Assembly (NCBI GenBank): GCA_022605405.1
Contig: JABYQQ010000006.1
Location: 1,984,001-2,048,000, forward strand
Source of the DNA: Earliella scabrosa
Taxonomy: Eukaryota; Basidiomycota; Agaricomycetes; Polyporales; Polyporaceae
Direction of reading: 5' to 3'
Length of the DNA stretch: 64,000 nt
The notes under the pieces were generated by a model. The model was given only the letters and a program-made list of their open reading frames with translations, ran no database searches and was not told the origin of the DNA. Position numbers and translations under genes: made by a program. Positions 32,584-43,766 of this stretch are shown here, piece after piece (position 1 is the first letter of the stretch; every line of letters begins with the position of its first letter).

Positions 32584-33241
32584 ATGTCCCGTTCAGCTCA
32601 CTCTCCTGCGGCATGCATAGGATATAATGGAGAGAGCCAGCATGATAGGGAATGCATACCCACATCCCCCGCACACATGGATCCAGGTGATACGCAGGAA
32701 ATCGCTGCACCTGACGCCGCGATGCTAGTTGATCCTGTGTCTCCATCGACGGAGCAAGTTCGGGGCAGTCTCGCCCAGTCGAGGCAAGACAGGTGCGTCC
32801 CAGGGATAAGCGGAGTTAGTTGCGTATATCTGAGAAATGTTTGTTGTAGAACGCGCACTTGGGTCTATCAGGGTCCTGCTCGGGGACACGCCGGCGCAAG
32901 CACTCAGATGACGCAAGGAAGGCAGTTTGCGCGACAGCAGTCGTCGGGAAACTTCAACCTCCTGTCATCCCCTGCGAGTTCGAACGCATCCATGAGTAAG
33001 TAGCATGAAATTACTGGTACAGCCTACTGATATGTCCTTAGTTCCTCTGGACATGCCGCTGGCTGATTTGGTGAGATTCGTCCAGAAGCAGAGGGACAAG
33101 AACGAGAAGGACTTCCAAGAATTGCATGACCGTGTCGACGAGATGCAGTCGTTTGTTCAAGATGTGAGGGTGAGATGGGCCAAGCTTGATGGGACGTTGG
33201 CCTATCTTGCGGACCTCATCACGGGCCTGGAAGAGGTGTAG
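32584..33241 (+). CDS. Small protein with C-terminal coiled coil
   Basis: Exons 32584-32792, 32850-32995 and 33042-33241 in phase, 184 residues. Residues 1-118 are disordered (Ser, Pro, Gln, Thr, Asp). The last exon alone encodes the ordered part, a coiled coil: LADLVRFVQKQRDKNEKDFQ, ELHDRVDEMQSFVQDVRVRW, AKLDGTLAYLADLITGLEEV, ending right at the stop. The exon boundary coincides with the border between disorder and helix, as in the 24.0 kb gene. Function unknown; oligomerisation is likely from the heptads. Confidence 0.6.
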
Positions 33242-33395
33242 AGGAAAGCGGAGCCGAATGTAGAGCGGATGGACCAATACGACGGAAGTGATTAGAGCTC
33301 GAGGCGATGCTGTATAGAGTCAGTCAGAAGCAGAAATACGCGATGTTCATCAGCTCTGTTAGCTTTAACATACAGTTGAAAGCCTCACCGCGATC

Positions 33396-33862
33396 ATGTC
33401 GAACGGCAGCGTACACGTCAATGCCGCGAACTACAGCAGCGCGCGCACGGGTGAGCCGTCCATCTCAAAGACTCGGAGCTGCTAGCAGCATGAGTCGAAC
33501 GTCGCACCCCCAGATTCTGGCAGTGGTTGGTCCAGATCGCGCCCGACAAAGTCGCGCCCGACCAGGCTGCGCATGCAGCTCAGGCCAGCACCGATGCAGA
33601 CGGGCAAGAGGCGCAAACACCGCCGAATAATCTCGGTGAGTAGGTATGAGTCTATGGGGATGTGCTCACCGATGACACGCTCACAGAGACCTTACAAGCT
33701 CTCGTGCAGCGAGAGGAGGGCGCTGACATGGTGCGCGGCACGGTGTTTGGGACTAAGATGGTTGGGATGATGGACCGCTTTGAGGCGTTGCAGGTGCAGT
33801 TCGCGCTCATGAAGAAGGAGCTTGATGACCTCGGCGACCTGTTGGATGACATGGGTATTTGA
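33396..33862 (+). CDS. Small protein with C-terminal helix, 5' model uncertain
   Basis: The last exon (from about 33688 to 33862) encodes a helical stretch: ETLQALVQREEGADMVRG, TVFGTKMVGMMDRFEALQVQ, FALMKKELDDLGDLLDDMG. It joins in phase to a preceding exon near 33513-33630 (WLVQIAPDKVAPDQAAHAAQ...). A candidate first exon begins at ATG 33396 (MSNGSVHVNAANYSSART) with a good GTGAGC donor, but its phase does not fit the next exon, so the 5' end needs another splice or start. Same architecture as its upstream neighbour at 32584-33241 and in tandem with it. No family recognised. Confidence 0.45.
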
Positions 33863-33931
33863 GACGTAATTATGCTACACATAGACGAGATGTATCAGAG
33901 TCGGCCAAGATGTATTGCGTTGAATGTGGTG

Positions 33932-34062
33932 TGAGCGAGAGTCGGCGCTGTCGAACTGCAGGTGATCGAGCGTTAATCCCGCCGCCGTGATCCCGACAAG
34001 ATGCCTATCTGGGATACAAGGCGCTCGTAGACGCCCGGCATCTCGGCATTCATGATCAAGCG
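33932..34062. repeat. Dispersed repeat, copy 1
   Basis: This segment shares words with 48590-48760 in the same order: gagtcggcgctgt, gcgttaa, atcccgccgcc, atcccgaca, acaaggcg, gtagacgcccggca, catgatcaag. On the minus strand both copies encode a similar peptide (MPGVYERLVSQIGILSG here, LPGVYNRLVTQEGILSG in the other), so the repeat is probably the decayed 3' end of a gene or element. Confidence 0.7.
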
Positions 34063-34462
34063 GCGCATGGCCTCACACTCAGAGTCCCGACTTCTGTCCT
34101 CCGTGCTCATGCCTCCGCATTCACTGGGCACGCTTTGCCAACTCGTTCCCTGGTAGAGCCTAAGCATGCGCCATACACCCGACCCACGAACGCGCCAAGG
34201 ACATGTCTATCGAGTGCTCGAGCAGCAGGATCAGCCTTGCCACGTTCGCCCCAAGTGCATAACCCGTTCGCTCCATCCCGACTGTTCGGTGAATGCGAAG
34301 ACCGGCCTCCGTAAGCTGATCAGTTGCTGCCCTGTTTGCTTCCGTTGACCTTGGCTGGCCAGATGTGTAATTCCTGTCGGCCGGCCTGATGCATTCGCGG
34401 GCTCAATCCGTAATCCTCACGACTGGACAGCCGCAGAACTCGACCTCTCTTTCTGCCGCCAA

Positions 34463-35437
34463 TTAATATGTAATGCACTGTTTCAACTCAGGTATATCCG
34501 CAACGCGGATTGGGGTATCAAAGTATGTCGCAGCCGCCAACCTGCGCACGCTCTCAACGTCCTCCTTCGCGAGCTTGATGTCGAATGCCCCGAGTTCTGT
34601 ATGTCATTTTGATTCAATTCAGATAACAAGAGAACTCACCGCAGTCCTCATCGTACTGGCGATAGGGTTAATGTCCTCGCCCTGCGGCCCGGCGTGGCGT
34701 AATCCTTCTTCCAGGGCGCGGCGAGCCCGTCGGACAGGTTGGCGGTGCTCCGGATGTCCTCCTCCGAGTGTCGTGGGACCTCCCGTTTGGCGGCTGGTCG
34801 TCCTCTGCATGCACCTCTGTCCGTCCGCCGATATCTAGGTATAGCGCTGGACTGACGTGTTGGCCGGCGAGGAAGCTGCGGCCGAGCGGAGGATCTCGCC
34901 GCCGGTCTCCCGTGCGGTTGAGCAGGATGATGTTCTCGTCTTTGATGCCGAGCGTAAGGGGTGAATACTCGACCTGCACGGCGGCGATCGAGTGCACGGC
35001 GTGCGCGCGGCGGAGGGTGGCCGCAGAGATCCCGGAGAGGTCGAGTCTTCCGAGTCCGCCCACAGTGGCCTACAGGCTGCACGAGGTGCGGCTCTACTAT
35101 TCACACTCTGTCTGACCGAAGGTCGCTTCACGTAGCTCACATTGTCTAGACCCGTACGGAACAGAGCGCGAGCACCATCGGCCACAACATCCATCCTTGT
35201 GGCCAAACAGACTGAGGCGCAGTCCATCTTCTCGAGGGACATCCGGCTAGGGGACAACCCGGGCGAGAGCGGGTGGTCAAGCGTCGGCGACAAGTCTGAA
35301 GGGCCTATGTTGGTGCATACGACTGTATCATCAAACGAAGGAGGTACGTTCGAGGTGTGCACGGCTCGAGCTCCCTCATAACTGCTACTTACGTCCGGCG
35401 TCGAAAGGGCACCACAATACCCGCCCTGAAGCGACAT
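34463..35437 (-). pseudogene. Decayed aldo-keto reductase gene
   Basis: Fragments typical of fungal aldo-keto reductases occur in the right order but in different frames of the minus strand: CLATRMDVVADG (like FLATKF) near 35190, SGISAATLRRAHAVHSIAAV and QVEYSPLTL near 35000, PLGRSFLAGQ near 34880, DDQPPNGR and VPRHSEED near 34790, GPQGEDINPIAST near 34660, and a C-terminal helix TELGAFDIKLAKEDVESVRR near 34590 ending at 34463. At least three frame changes separate these blocks, and about 40 residues around the DLYYxHR catalytic-histidine region are missing between the first and second. An active NADPH-dependent oxidoreductase is therefore unlikely. Some breaks could be introns, but not all. 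Confidence 0.75.
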
Positions 35438-35757
35438 TGCGCCTTCGCTCAGCTGTACGCGAGGCTTCGTGCAACCATTTCGTGAGTTCTCGGTCTCCTC
35501 CGCTCATCCGCTCGAATCCTTCCGGGGCTAAGAGGATTCCCGCTACGTTAAGTCAGCAGCCGTACATCCCTTCCCTGCCTCCGAAACACCCCCTGGCCCA
35601 GGTCCGGCCGATCTTTCCCTGCTGCATGAGGAGATCGGTGCGTGTCAGGCGGTGCGCGAGTGGGTCATGGACAGGAGCTTGTATCGTGCGTCTACAAATC
35701 TATCTTGCTTTCGAAGCTCCATGAAGAGCGTCTTCGGACAGCAGCTCTTGTAGATAT

Positions 35758-35830
35758 GATATATCATGAACCTGTTGCTGGTAAGGACTGTTATACATCA
35801 CGAATCAGAAAGGTTCGTGATGTATCACGA
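35758..35830 (+). repeat. KDZ element left terminal inverted repeat
   Basis: Three islands, gatatatca (35758-35766), acatcacga (35795-35803) and tcgtgatgtatcacga (35815-35830), match the right end (48161-48233, reversed) at exactly the same spacing (37 and 20 bases). Sequence between the islands is not conserved. Confidence 0.85.
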
Positions 35831-36348
35831 ACTCTTGGGGGCCATACCGTTGGTCCCAGCGGCACCACGGCAGCCTTCCTCTTTTGGTTTCCATCACTGA
35901 CAAAGCCTCCGGCAGTTCGGCATTTCGGGCAATCGATGCGATATGCCCCTTGGGCATAGCTAACGTGTCAAATTCATGCATATTTCCCCTTATCTTGACG
36001 CATTCGTGCACGGGAAATGTGTCACGTGCACATTGCTGGCCGTTGAAGCTCTCCAGAACGCCAAGAGGCTCCCAGCACACAGTTCGACGTCGGTACCGAT
36101 CAAGCGGAAGGGTATTGATTCATGGGCGAAGCAGAGTACCATACATACATTTCGCGGCTAGTCAGAGAACAACGAAAAGCGTACTGGACGGTACTAGACA
36201 ATTCAGCAGCCTCGGACTCGCCACTCATGCCTCATGTCGCGCGCGCTTGGCAAGACGGCCTTCTTCGTCAGAGCTCTCGCTTAACCGTTTCCTGGAAGAA
36301 GGCATCAAGTATTAGTAACCTCGGTATGACATACACGTGAGACAGCAC
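35831..36348. other. Left subterminal region of the KDZ element
   Basis: A 91-codon ORF on the minus strand (35805-36080, starting MCWEPLGVLESFNG) runs into the terminal repeat; a short plus-strand ORF lies at 36122-36340. Neither has recognisable features; the first may be a remnant gene. Likely mainly non-coding sequence of the element. Confidence 0.4.
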
Positions 36349-39329
36349 CTACTGGGAGAGCTGGACACCTGTCATCTGTTGCAGAACCCATACAACGTCG
36401 CGCACGGCGGCTTCCCAATCTCCACGGGTCTCGGACATGATCCCATGCCACCACAGTAGCGAGAGCAAGACAATAAGCATCCCGTTCTTACCCGGGACAC
36501 TCAGCTCATCCCACGGACCCTCTCCACCAGTACAGGGACGTCCGCTGGGACCGCGGATGCGCCAGCCGGGTTGTAAGCCACCCCACCATGACCACCACAT
36601 GTCCGCGTATTCAGCCTCGTTGGGCATGTTTGGGGTCTTGGCGAGGACGCGACGGTCAACGCGGAGCCAGCGTCCGATCGCCTCCGGCCTGTTTTTCGCT
36701 CCCAGACTTTTCGTCTAAAGGTTCGTTAGCGCACTAGCTGCCGCATATGACAATCCCTCTCACCGGAGTCTGCCATCTGTACATGCGCTCGAGTTCCGTC
36801 CATAGTGCCAAGGCGCGGTCAAACTGCGCGCCACATGTCTTGCTCTTCATGTGGTCGTATGCGTCTCGTAGCCACCCCGGCCACCCCGCGTCGTTCACAT
36901 GGAGGCCCGTCTCAACCTGATCGTGTGCCCCTGTGCTTGAGCTGTCGGGAACGCCGGACGACGCCTCAGAAGTCAGAGTAGTCGGCCGCGAGGGTGGTGG
37001 AGACGGGTCCTCATGACGGGCCGGAGCTGTGCGTCCGCGTTGTTCTCCGAGAGCCTCGTGTGCGGAGGTGTGGGACGAGGAGTTCAGCCGAACATTGTCG
37101 AGCCCCTGGCACTGTGGCGTTGTGTGGATGTGTAGTGACGCGCCCTCCACCGGCCGGGCGTTGTCGACGGATGGGTCACTCTCGGGCTCAACCTCCTGCC
37201 TAGGAACTGCGCTCGGTCCTCCGTTGACGTCTTGCTCTGGCAGAGTTCCGCTCCGGACTCCTTCGGCTTGCCGGACGTTCGTACTACCCTCCGAACGAGG
37301 GCTTTCCGGGGAAGCCGAAGCCGGTGTGATGTGCTCGGGCCCTGACGCAGACTCCGAGTCGTTGGTAGTCGCGTTGTGCTCATCCGTGTTTGGGGGGATA
37401 GTCGAGGTCTCGGTACTGGGTGTTGGCATGGTCGGCGTGGGGTCCGTCACGGTCGCGGCGCCGCCGTTAAGTCGGGCGGAGCGACGTGTTACCGGGCCGT
37501 TCGTAGAAGGCTGGTCGTTCCCGCACCCGCCCGTGTCCTGCTCGTTCGAAGCCTGAGGGACCTTCTTCTTGGGTCTGGGCTTAGGCTTTGGCGGCGCTTT
37601 GGTGAGGAAGTTCGTCTCGCCTAGCCCCATACTCTTCAAGAGCTCGTTATTGGTCGCCTGAACGTTGAGGCGGCCCAGCTCATACTCGCTGGCGTTCCGG
37701 TGCAACCAGAGGAACACATCGCGTTCCTCGGCGTTCATTGCGTCAAGGCGCCGACACATGGCGTCGTTGAGCCCCAGGTCTTCGGCAGTCGGCACGATAG
37801 CGCCTTTGGGAAGAGCTGGAGCGCTCTCAGAACCATCGTCCTCCGCGGCGGGGGCATGTGCCTCGTCACCGTCGTCAGAACTCGAGTCCGATTCGGACTC
37901 AGAGCCCGAGTCGGACTCCTCGCTGCTGGACTCCGCGGTATCAGACTCCTCATTGTGAGCTCGTCCGGCCCGTGTGCGCTTACGCCGATGCGAGCTCGCC
38001 TTCTTAGATGGGCAGGAAGCCGGCGCGGCGGAGGATCCCGGTTCGGCTGGAGGAAGCGGCGGGGTCGAGGTCGACGGGCTCTCATTTGGAAGCGTAAACA
38101 GGGTCGAAGGGGATGCGACCTTGGCAAGTCGCTGCTCATATTCTGTCGTGACAGGGTGAGTCGTGAGTCGGACAAGCGCCATCTCGTCAGCGCAGCGGAA
38201 CTCAACGTACCGGTTGTGCCCATGAGGAACCTGCTGAAGGAGGGCATCACCTCGCTATTGAATGCACGAGCTTCGGTAGTGTGCCACATCCTCCCACCAG
38301 TTGCCTTGCCTGCGGAGACGCTACGAGAGGAGATTGATCAGTCATGTCAAATTACAGCACGGAGCACGCATAGCTATACTCACACCCGCAGTTCGAAGTC
38401 CTTGTCGCCCTCCGGCAGCGGCACTCCAGCGATCAAGGCGATGTAAAAACCCGTATACGTGCGCAGGAGCTCGAGGAGCGGCTGGACGACCACGACGAAG
38501 TTGGCGCGTGCTCTGACTCTCGATGAGTGTGTGTGGAGGGACCACGAACATAGCAAACTCACCTCGCTTTGGAATCCTCGTCTTGTGGCACGCCTGCGGT
38601 CGCGGTGATTTCCTCCGTGTACTCCTCCAAGTCGGCCTTGTGCGACTCCTCGACAGCTGCATCCATTTCGGCTTTGACCTCCTCCGTCTCCTGCTCCAGG
38701 AGCTCCCGGGCGATCGCGCCGCGAAACTTGACCCTATGCGAGTCCGGGAGGTTGGCGTCAGGCCACCGCTGATCGAAGACCGCCTGGATCTTGTCGTTGT
38801 TGACGGACATGTAGTGCTGCCAGGGAGCCAGCTTACGCGGAGCTGGTGCGGGGTTCTCCTTGTCGTTGAGCTTCGCGACCAACCCAGCCCAAGGATTGTG
38901 CTCCTTCCGAGCCGCGGATGTCGCGCGATACCGCATGTGTGCCTTCAAGCGCTGTAGAGCGAATAAATAATCATCCACGCGAGGAAGAGCCAGCCAACAC
39001 ACATCCTGAGTTTGCTTGATCACCAGTGCCTTTTGCTCCAACACCTCCGGGGTTTCGACAGGAGGTGGCGGAAACGAAGGGTGTGGATCTTGGTCGAGGG
39101 GCAGGTTCCATTGAAACTTCGCCCAGTACGCCTTGAAGAAATCGTGCCAGTAGTTGTTTTCGTCCTTGCGCATTCCCTTCACTAGGAGATATTGCGGGAA
39201 GTTTTCCTCGATGTACTCTTCACGCTGCCCATGGAAATTGCCCTGGCAGCCCGCCTTACCGCCGGTCTTCTGGCGCTTCTCCTTGCGCCGGCGCCGGGCA
39301 GCAGTCGACGTAGTAGGTGTCCGACCCAT
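36349..39329 (-). CDS. KDZ-associated protein, 916 residues
   Basis: Five exons in exact phase (38563-39329, 38384-38512, 38211-38320, 36764-38142, 36349-36714). The basic N terminus (MGRTPTTSTAARRRRKEKRQ) is followed by a conserved region seen beside KDZ transposases: CQGNFHGQREEYIEENFPQY, NNYWHDFFKAYWAKFQWNLP, PWQHYMSVNNDKIQAVFDQR, HRVKFRGAIARELLEQE, then VVVQPLLELLRTYTGFYIAL. The middle 350 residues are acidic and Ser/Glu/Asp-rich, then Pro/Thr-rich, with a KPKPRPKKK basic patch. The C terminus holds a second ordered unit: WLRDAYDHMKS, WWSWWGGLQPGWRI and the ending DWEAAVRDVVWVLQQM. Function unknown; its constant company with the transposase suggests a part in mobility or element control. 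The upstream in-frame start at 39410 is an alternative. Confidence 0.82.
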
Positions 39330-39539
39330 GAACGATGTGCGCGCCGCTGAGCGTGTATTCAAGTGAGCGAGGGAGGGAGTGAGGCGAGTAGCGAGCCAGT
39401 CAGTGGACACTTAGGGGCATGCGCGACTGAGTGACAACGACGCGTTATGTCACAGGTGTCACATCGTGTCCGGCACGTGGTTATGTACCCAAAACGATCG
39501 CTCCTCAAACCTTATCTGTTTCTTCCTCTTCACAACAAC

Positions 39540-40817
39540 ATGGTCGCGTCGGAAGAGCGCATCCGCGACTGGGACGAAATTGCTGAGTCGCTCGGCCTCA
39601 CTCCTGTGCACGACCCCGACACTGGAGAGATCGTGTCACTCGGACGCCCTGAAGGTGCGGCCGCCGACTTCTACGTTGTTTGGGAAGGCAGGGCTGTCGG
39701 GATATTCTGCAACTGGTACGTCCTCCGACGTATCCTCCATTCCGTTTGCTTGCCTCATTACTGTCCGTCTGTCAATACTTATCCAGGGGCCTCGCGAACG
39801 CGATGGTTAACTCATTCCCGGGGGCGGCGTACAAGAAGTTCAAGACGCTGCAAGCTGCGCGACTAGCATGGGCTCAAGGCCCCCGACCGGACGCGCCGTG
39901 GCAGCCTCCGCGACCGCGCGCCGCGCGCCGTACGCCAGGTCGTGACCAACTCCCCGCTGCATCGTCGGGTTCAGGTGCCGTCCCCGGAAGAGAGACTGCC
40001 CGTCCTGTCCCTGCTTATCCATCCCCGGCTGCCGAAGTCCTCCCTCGCCCCCCTGTTCGCGTCGTCATCCCCAGGACAGCGTCAACTGACGGTTCATCGT
40101 CTGACGACGACTATTGGGAGGATGCTACGGCGTACTTGCCCGACGCTGCTATCGCCGCACACCCCGCCAACGACGACCCGGCCTTATCGCCCACCATCTC
40201 CAGCGTCTCCTCGTTAAGCTTGTCGTCTTCCCTCCTCACCGGCACGATCTCGCCGCGCACCATCGACACCCCCGCCTTGCCCCTCCCGCAACTCCCTAGC
40301 CCGGTCATTTCGAACGCCGATATCACCCGCACGCGTGATACCCACCCCCCTCCCATCAGAACACAGGCTCGTCCCGGCCACGATCAATCCGGTACGATGA
40401 CTGCTTCGACGATGGACTCCGTGCCCGTGCCGCGTCAGACGAAGCCTGCGGGTGCTCAGCCTGCGTCGGACACTCGCCGGGCTGGCCGGTCGAGGGGAGA
40501 TGGCAAGACCAGAACCGATGTCTCCAAGTCTGTCGACGTCGTGGTTGTGCCAAAGCAGTCACGATACTGGGTCGTTGTCCGGGGCGATAGTCCCGGCATC
40601 TACGTCGATCGGTACGGGTATCTGTTCTTCCTCCCCGCCTTCATCAGCCGCTCATGATTTGCTTGTCATCAGGAACACAGCGCTCGTGATGCTCGGGACA
40701 AGCCCCGGGATGAAGATCGTCGTCTTCGAGTCGCTCAGCAGGGCCTCGCTTTACTTCGTTCAGCAGTACATGGCTGGGAACGTCGGCGTCCCCCTGCTAG
40801 TAGTGCAGGATGAGTAG
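39540..40817 (+). CDS. Protein with RNase H1-N/viroplasmin-like modules
   Basis: Exons 39540-39715, 39787-40611 and 40673-40817 give 381 residues. Residues 40-85 form a module like the N-terminal domain of RNase H1 and the caulimovirus VI/viroplasmin domain: FYVVWEGRAVGIFCNW, then NSFPGAAYKKFKTLQAAR. That fold binds RNA/DNA hybrids in RNase H1. A disordered Pro/Ser/Thr/Arg linker follows, and the C terminus repeats a diverged copy: YWVVVRGDSPGIYVDR, MLGTSPGMKIVVFESLSRAS, LYFVQQYM. Each copy is split by an intron at the equivalent place (after the Trp or the Asp-Arg), which points to domain duplication. No RNase H catalytic domain is present. In the KDZ element it could recognise nucleic acid during transposition; that is inference. 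Confidence 0.75.
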
Positions 40818-40953
40818 TGTAGTCCAATGTATCATGTGTTTGCCCTACTATGTGAATCTTCAGCCTGCCGGTGTGCCCAGTCCCGACCACTTGCTGGTTC
40901 TGTCATAAGTCTGCTGAGAGCTCACACGACGCAAACGGCCACAAGTGCAGGAT

Positions 40954-41712
40954 TTATTGGACGTGAGGATGCACAAGTAGGGCATCAAGAGCAACTTCAA
41001 CCGTAACAATCATGTACTGTACTTTGATGGCGACGGAGCACAGGATACGATACATATTACGGAAAGGGCGGGGAGACATGCCTTGGAGAGTCTGGCCGCA
41101 GATAACGTCCTCAATCGTGTCCAAAATACGATCACCGGCTTCGATCCAGTCTTCCCGTTGAGCTACCCATTGTGCGCGTCGCGTCGCGTCGAGACAAGCC
41201 GACGCGCACTCGAGCCTGACCACATCCGCAAACAGGAAGCGAGGCTCAGGTTGGAAGCCCCATTCCTCGAGGGCGTCGTTGAGCTTTGTGAGGTTGTTGG
41301 TGAGGGTGAAGTCGGGGGACGCAGGTATGGGAACCGGACGGCTAGTATGGTGCATCCAATGAGTACGAATGCTAGTGAGTACACCGCTCATTCACACCGG
41401 TGCGGTCTAGGACATGTAGCGTACCTGCTGTTTCTCGAGGGTGGCAGAGCAGGAGCCCACACCACGTCGATGTCCTCCTCAGCCTCGCCCTGCGCGGAAT
41501 CCTCCTCCGTCGTTGCCGCTTGAGCTTCTGTATTCGTGCCGGAACTGTCTCATGATTAGAGCCAGGCTCAATACAGAGTGGGGGAACGCAACTCACAGGC
41601 TTGCAGTGGTGTCGCCGGGCTCGTGGTTGCGTTTTTTCAGGCTCTCTAGGTAACGACGGTTGCGCTCTCGTCGAAGAGCACGCTGTCGTTCCGCTCTCGC
41701 CTCTGAATCCAT
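40954..41712 (-). CDS. KDZ-cargo hypothetical protein, 217 residues
   Basis: Exons 41597-41712, 41425-41544 and 40954-41371 in exact phase. The first 40 residues are a highly charged helix (MDSEARAERQRALRRERNRR), then an acidic linker, then an ordered helical domain: LTNNLTKLNDALEEWGF, RFLFADVVRLECASACLDAT, REDWIEAGDRILDTIEDVIC, NMYRILCSVAIKVQYMIVTV. No known domain. The gene is compact, intact and wedged between two other element genes, so it is probably an integral part of the transposon. The Arg-rich N terminus could bind nucleic acid. Confidence 0.7.
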
Positions 41713-42002
41713 TGGCGTAGATGGTTTGCGCAATCAGCGCGGGGACAGGTGACGAAGTCGGAGATGGTAGGGAGTCGCAGCCTGAGGGCAGTCGCCAGTT
41801 CCTGCGAGACGGACCTGAGACGGACCTGCGAGGCGCTGAGCGCTGAGACGCAAGGATAGGAGACGCTGAGACGCACGCATGCCACAGAAAGATGACAACG
41901 GTGCGAACTGAGGACGTCCGCGTTCGAGCGCGCCGTTCAACTCCCGTAGACAGCAAACTCAATCCAATTACATTTAACCCGTTCTAGCACACATACGTCG
42001 AA

Positions 42003-43766
42003 CTACGCCCACAACCGTTGCAGTGCCTCCCACGTACTCAACATACCCACGCCCCGTTCCCAATGTTCTCTCCCATTTTCGCTTAGTCGTCCGCCGGATG
42101 CTTCCATCGCCTTCTTGGACTTGTACCCGCAAGCCTCCCATCTGAAGAGTCCACCCGGCGAATACTGAGTGAACGAGTATCGACGCTCGTGGTCGGCGAT
42201 GTCAATATTAGAGTGGCTGACCACAGCCGAAGGTATGATCATCGTCGACACGGGTGGGAATTCGATGACCATCTTCCACTCCCAGAGGACCGCATGACCG
42301 CCCTTCTTAGGATCGAACCGCCCGATGGCAGTGATAGCGCAGCCCCCATACGCAAGATTGAGTTGGTCGAAATGTCTGCAGGTCACCGTGTGTGATCCCA
42401 CGTTCATCGTGGCGCAGGCAAAGACGCTGGTATCCCACAACCTCCTCAAGGACGGATACTTCGCGCACAAGCGGGTCAATGTTTCGTCGTAATACGCGCA
42501 CAGCGTGGGCTGGAATTTCTGGAACATCGCTACAGAGAAGGGGTTAAGCCTCTGCCGGCGGTCACAAGCGCGCAGAAGGCGCACCACTACCATATTCGGC
42601 AAGGCGCTTTACAGCCGCGACTCGCATGAGGTTGCCGACGACTTCATCGTTGGCGCAACCATCATGTCCGAGATTGCGTACAAACTATGGAATGTGAATG
42701 TCAGGTGAGTGTACACTTGAGAAGAATGTGCGTGCCACTGACCGTCTGCCCTCCTCCGAACGATATCCCACAATTGATGGCTTCAACGTCATCGCCTCGC
42801 CTGTTGGTCTCCTTCGGAAACCGATACGCCCGATCGGCGTGATCGAAGGCGGCCATGACGGCGTCGTTGATAGGCCGCTGAACGTCTGTGTCCTCGACCT
42901 GGCCGCAGAGGGCTCCGATAACCCATGTCTTGGTATGATCCAAGATAACATGTGACGACCTAACGGTGCCGCGGCCGCCACAGAACCGGTGCGTCAGTTC
43001 CAATAACATCATGACTTCGGGGTACGCACCGCCCATTCCATGAAACGTACGTGAATCCGCGCGCTCTGAACTCTTCGAGCATCCGCGCGTTGAGGTCAAT
43101 TCGAGCAATATCGACGTGCCGTCCAACGTAACCCGTGCTTGCCACGTTAACGTCCTTCATCTCCAGGGAGAATGAGGTGGCAATCGGCTGACCGAGGGTT
43201 CCGGGCGGTGCGTCGTCAAGGATGATGAGTCGATCCTTCGGCCAAGACAACGACGTAGCGGCAGGCGCACCGGCGGAGGTTTCCTCGGTCAATTGTCTCG
43301 CGTCATTCCGGGACCGCTTTGAGTCTTGCGCTCCGATTGGTGGCGAGTCTCGACAGCGTTTCCTCTCCTGGACAGGCACCGGGGAATCCGGGAATGCCGC
43401 CTCCGGGTGGATGCCTTGAACTTGCCCAGTTCCGCCGTTGGAAGGCGCAAGGGCGATGGGACCAGAGGAGAGATGAGAAAACAAAGACGTCGAATTGACG
43501 CGAAGCGGACGGGGGTTGTACTGCATGCCGTCGCGGACGACTGAGTTTAGGACTGACGCAGTCGGGCGCGGCGTCATGGGGTTCGCTCGGCCGCCTGTGC
43601 CAGAGTGACACGCTTCGAAGACTGAGTACCACGGCGAATATGTGGCCCCAGAGCGGGTCTGTACAAGCCTCAATTGTCGTGCCAAGGAGACAGTCGCGTC
43701 AGAGGCCAGAACGTACTTGGTGATATCTCGCCGCCAGGCGCCAATTCGGCCGTGGCGAGGTTCCAC
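42003..43766 (-). CDS. TET/JBP-family 2OG-Fe(II) dioxygenase
   Basis: Exons 43030-43766, 42743-42959, 42591-42684 and 42003-42529 in exact phase, about 525 residues; 43766 is not an ATG, so a short 5' exon lies upstream. The N-terminal 180 residues are disordered. The catalytic domain has the fungal TET/JBP order: FTYVSWNGRSSHVILD, VIGALCGQVEDTD, RRGDDVEAINCGIS, an AYYDETLTRLCAKYPSLRR helix, SVFACATMNVG, the iron motif H-F-D in VTCRHFDQLN, GRFDPKKGGHAVLWEWKMVIEFPP, the distal His in AVVSHSNID, and Arg in RRYSFTQYSPGGLFRW. All metal and 2-oxoglutarate residues expected for the family are present. Relatives oxidise 5-methylcytosine or thymine in DNA, so the element may mark or unmark its own or host DNA. 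It is divergent from the transposase gene. Confidence 0.86.

Noticed and set aside
39540..40817. Caulimovirus (plant pararetrovirus) insertion suggested by the viroplasmin-like domain
   Set aside because: No reverse transcriptase, capsid or movement gene nearby; the domain is shared with cellular RNase H1 and sits inside a KDZ element with fungal introns.
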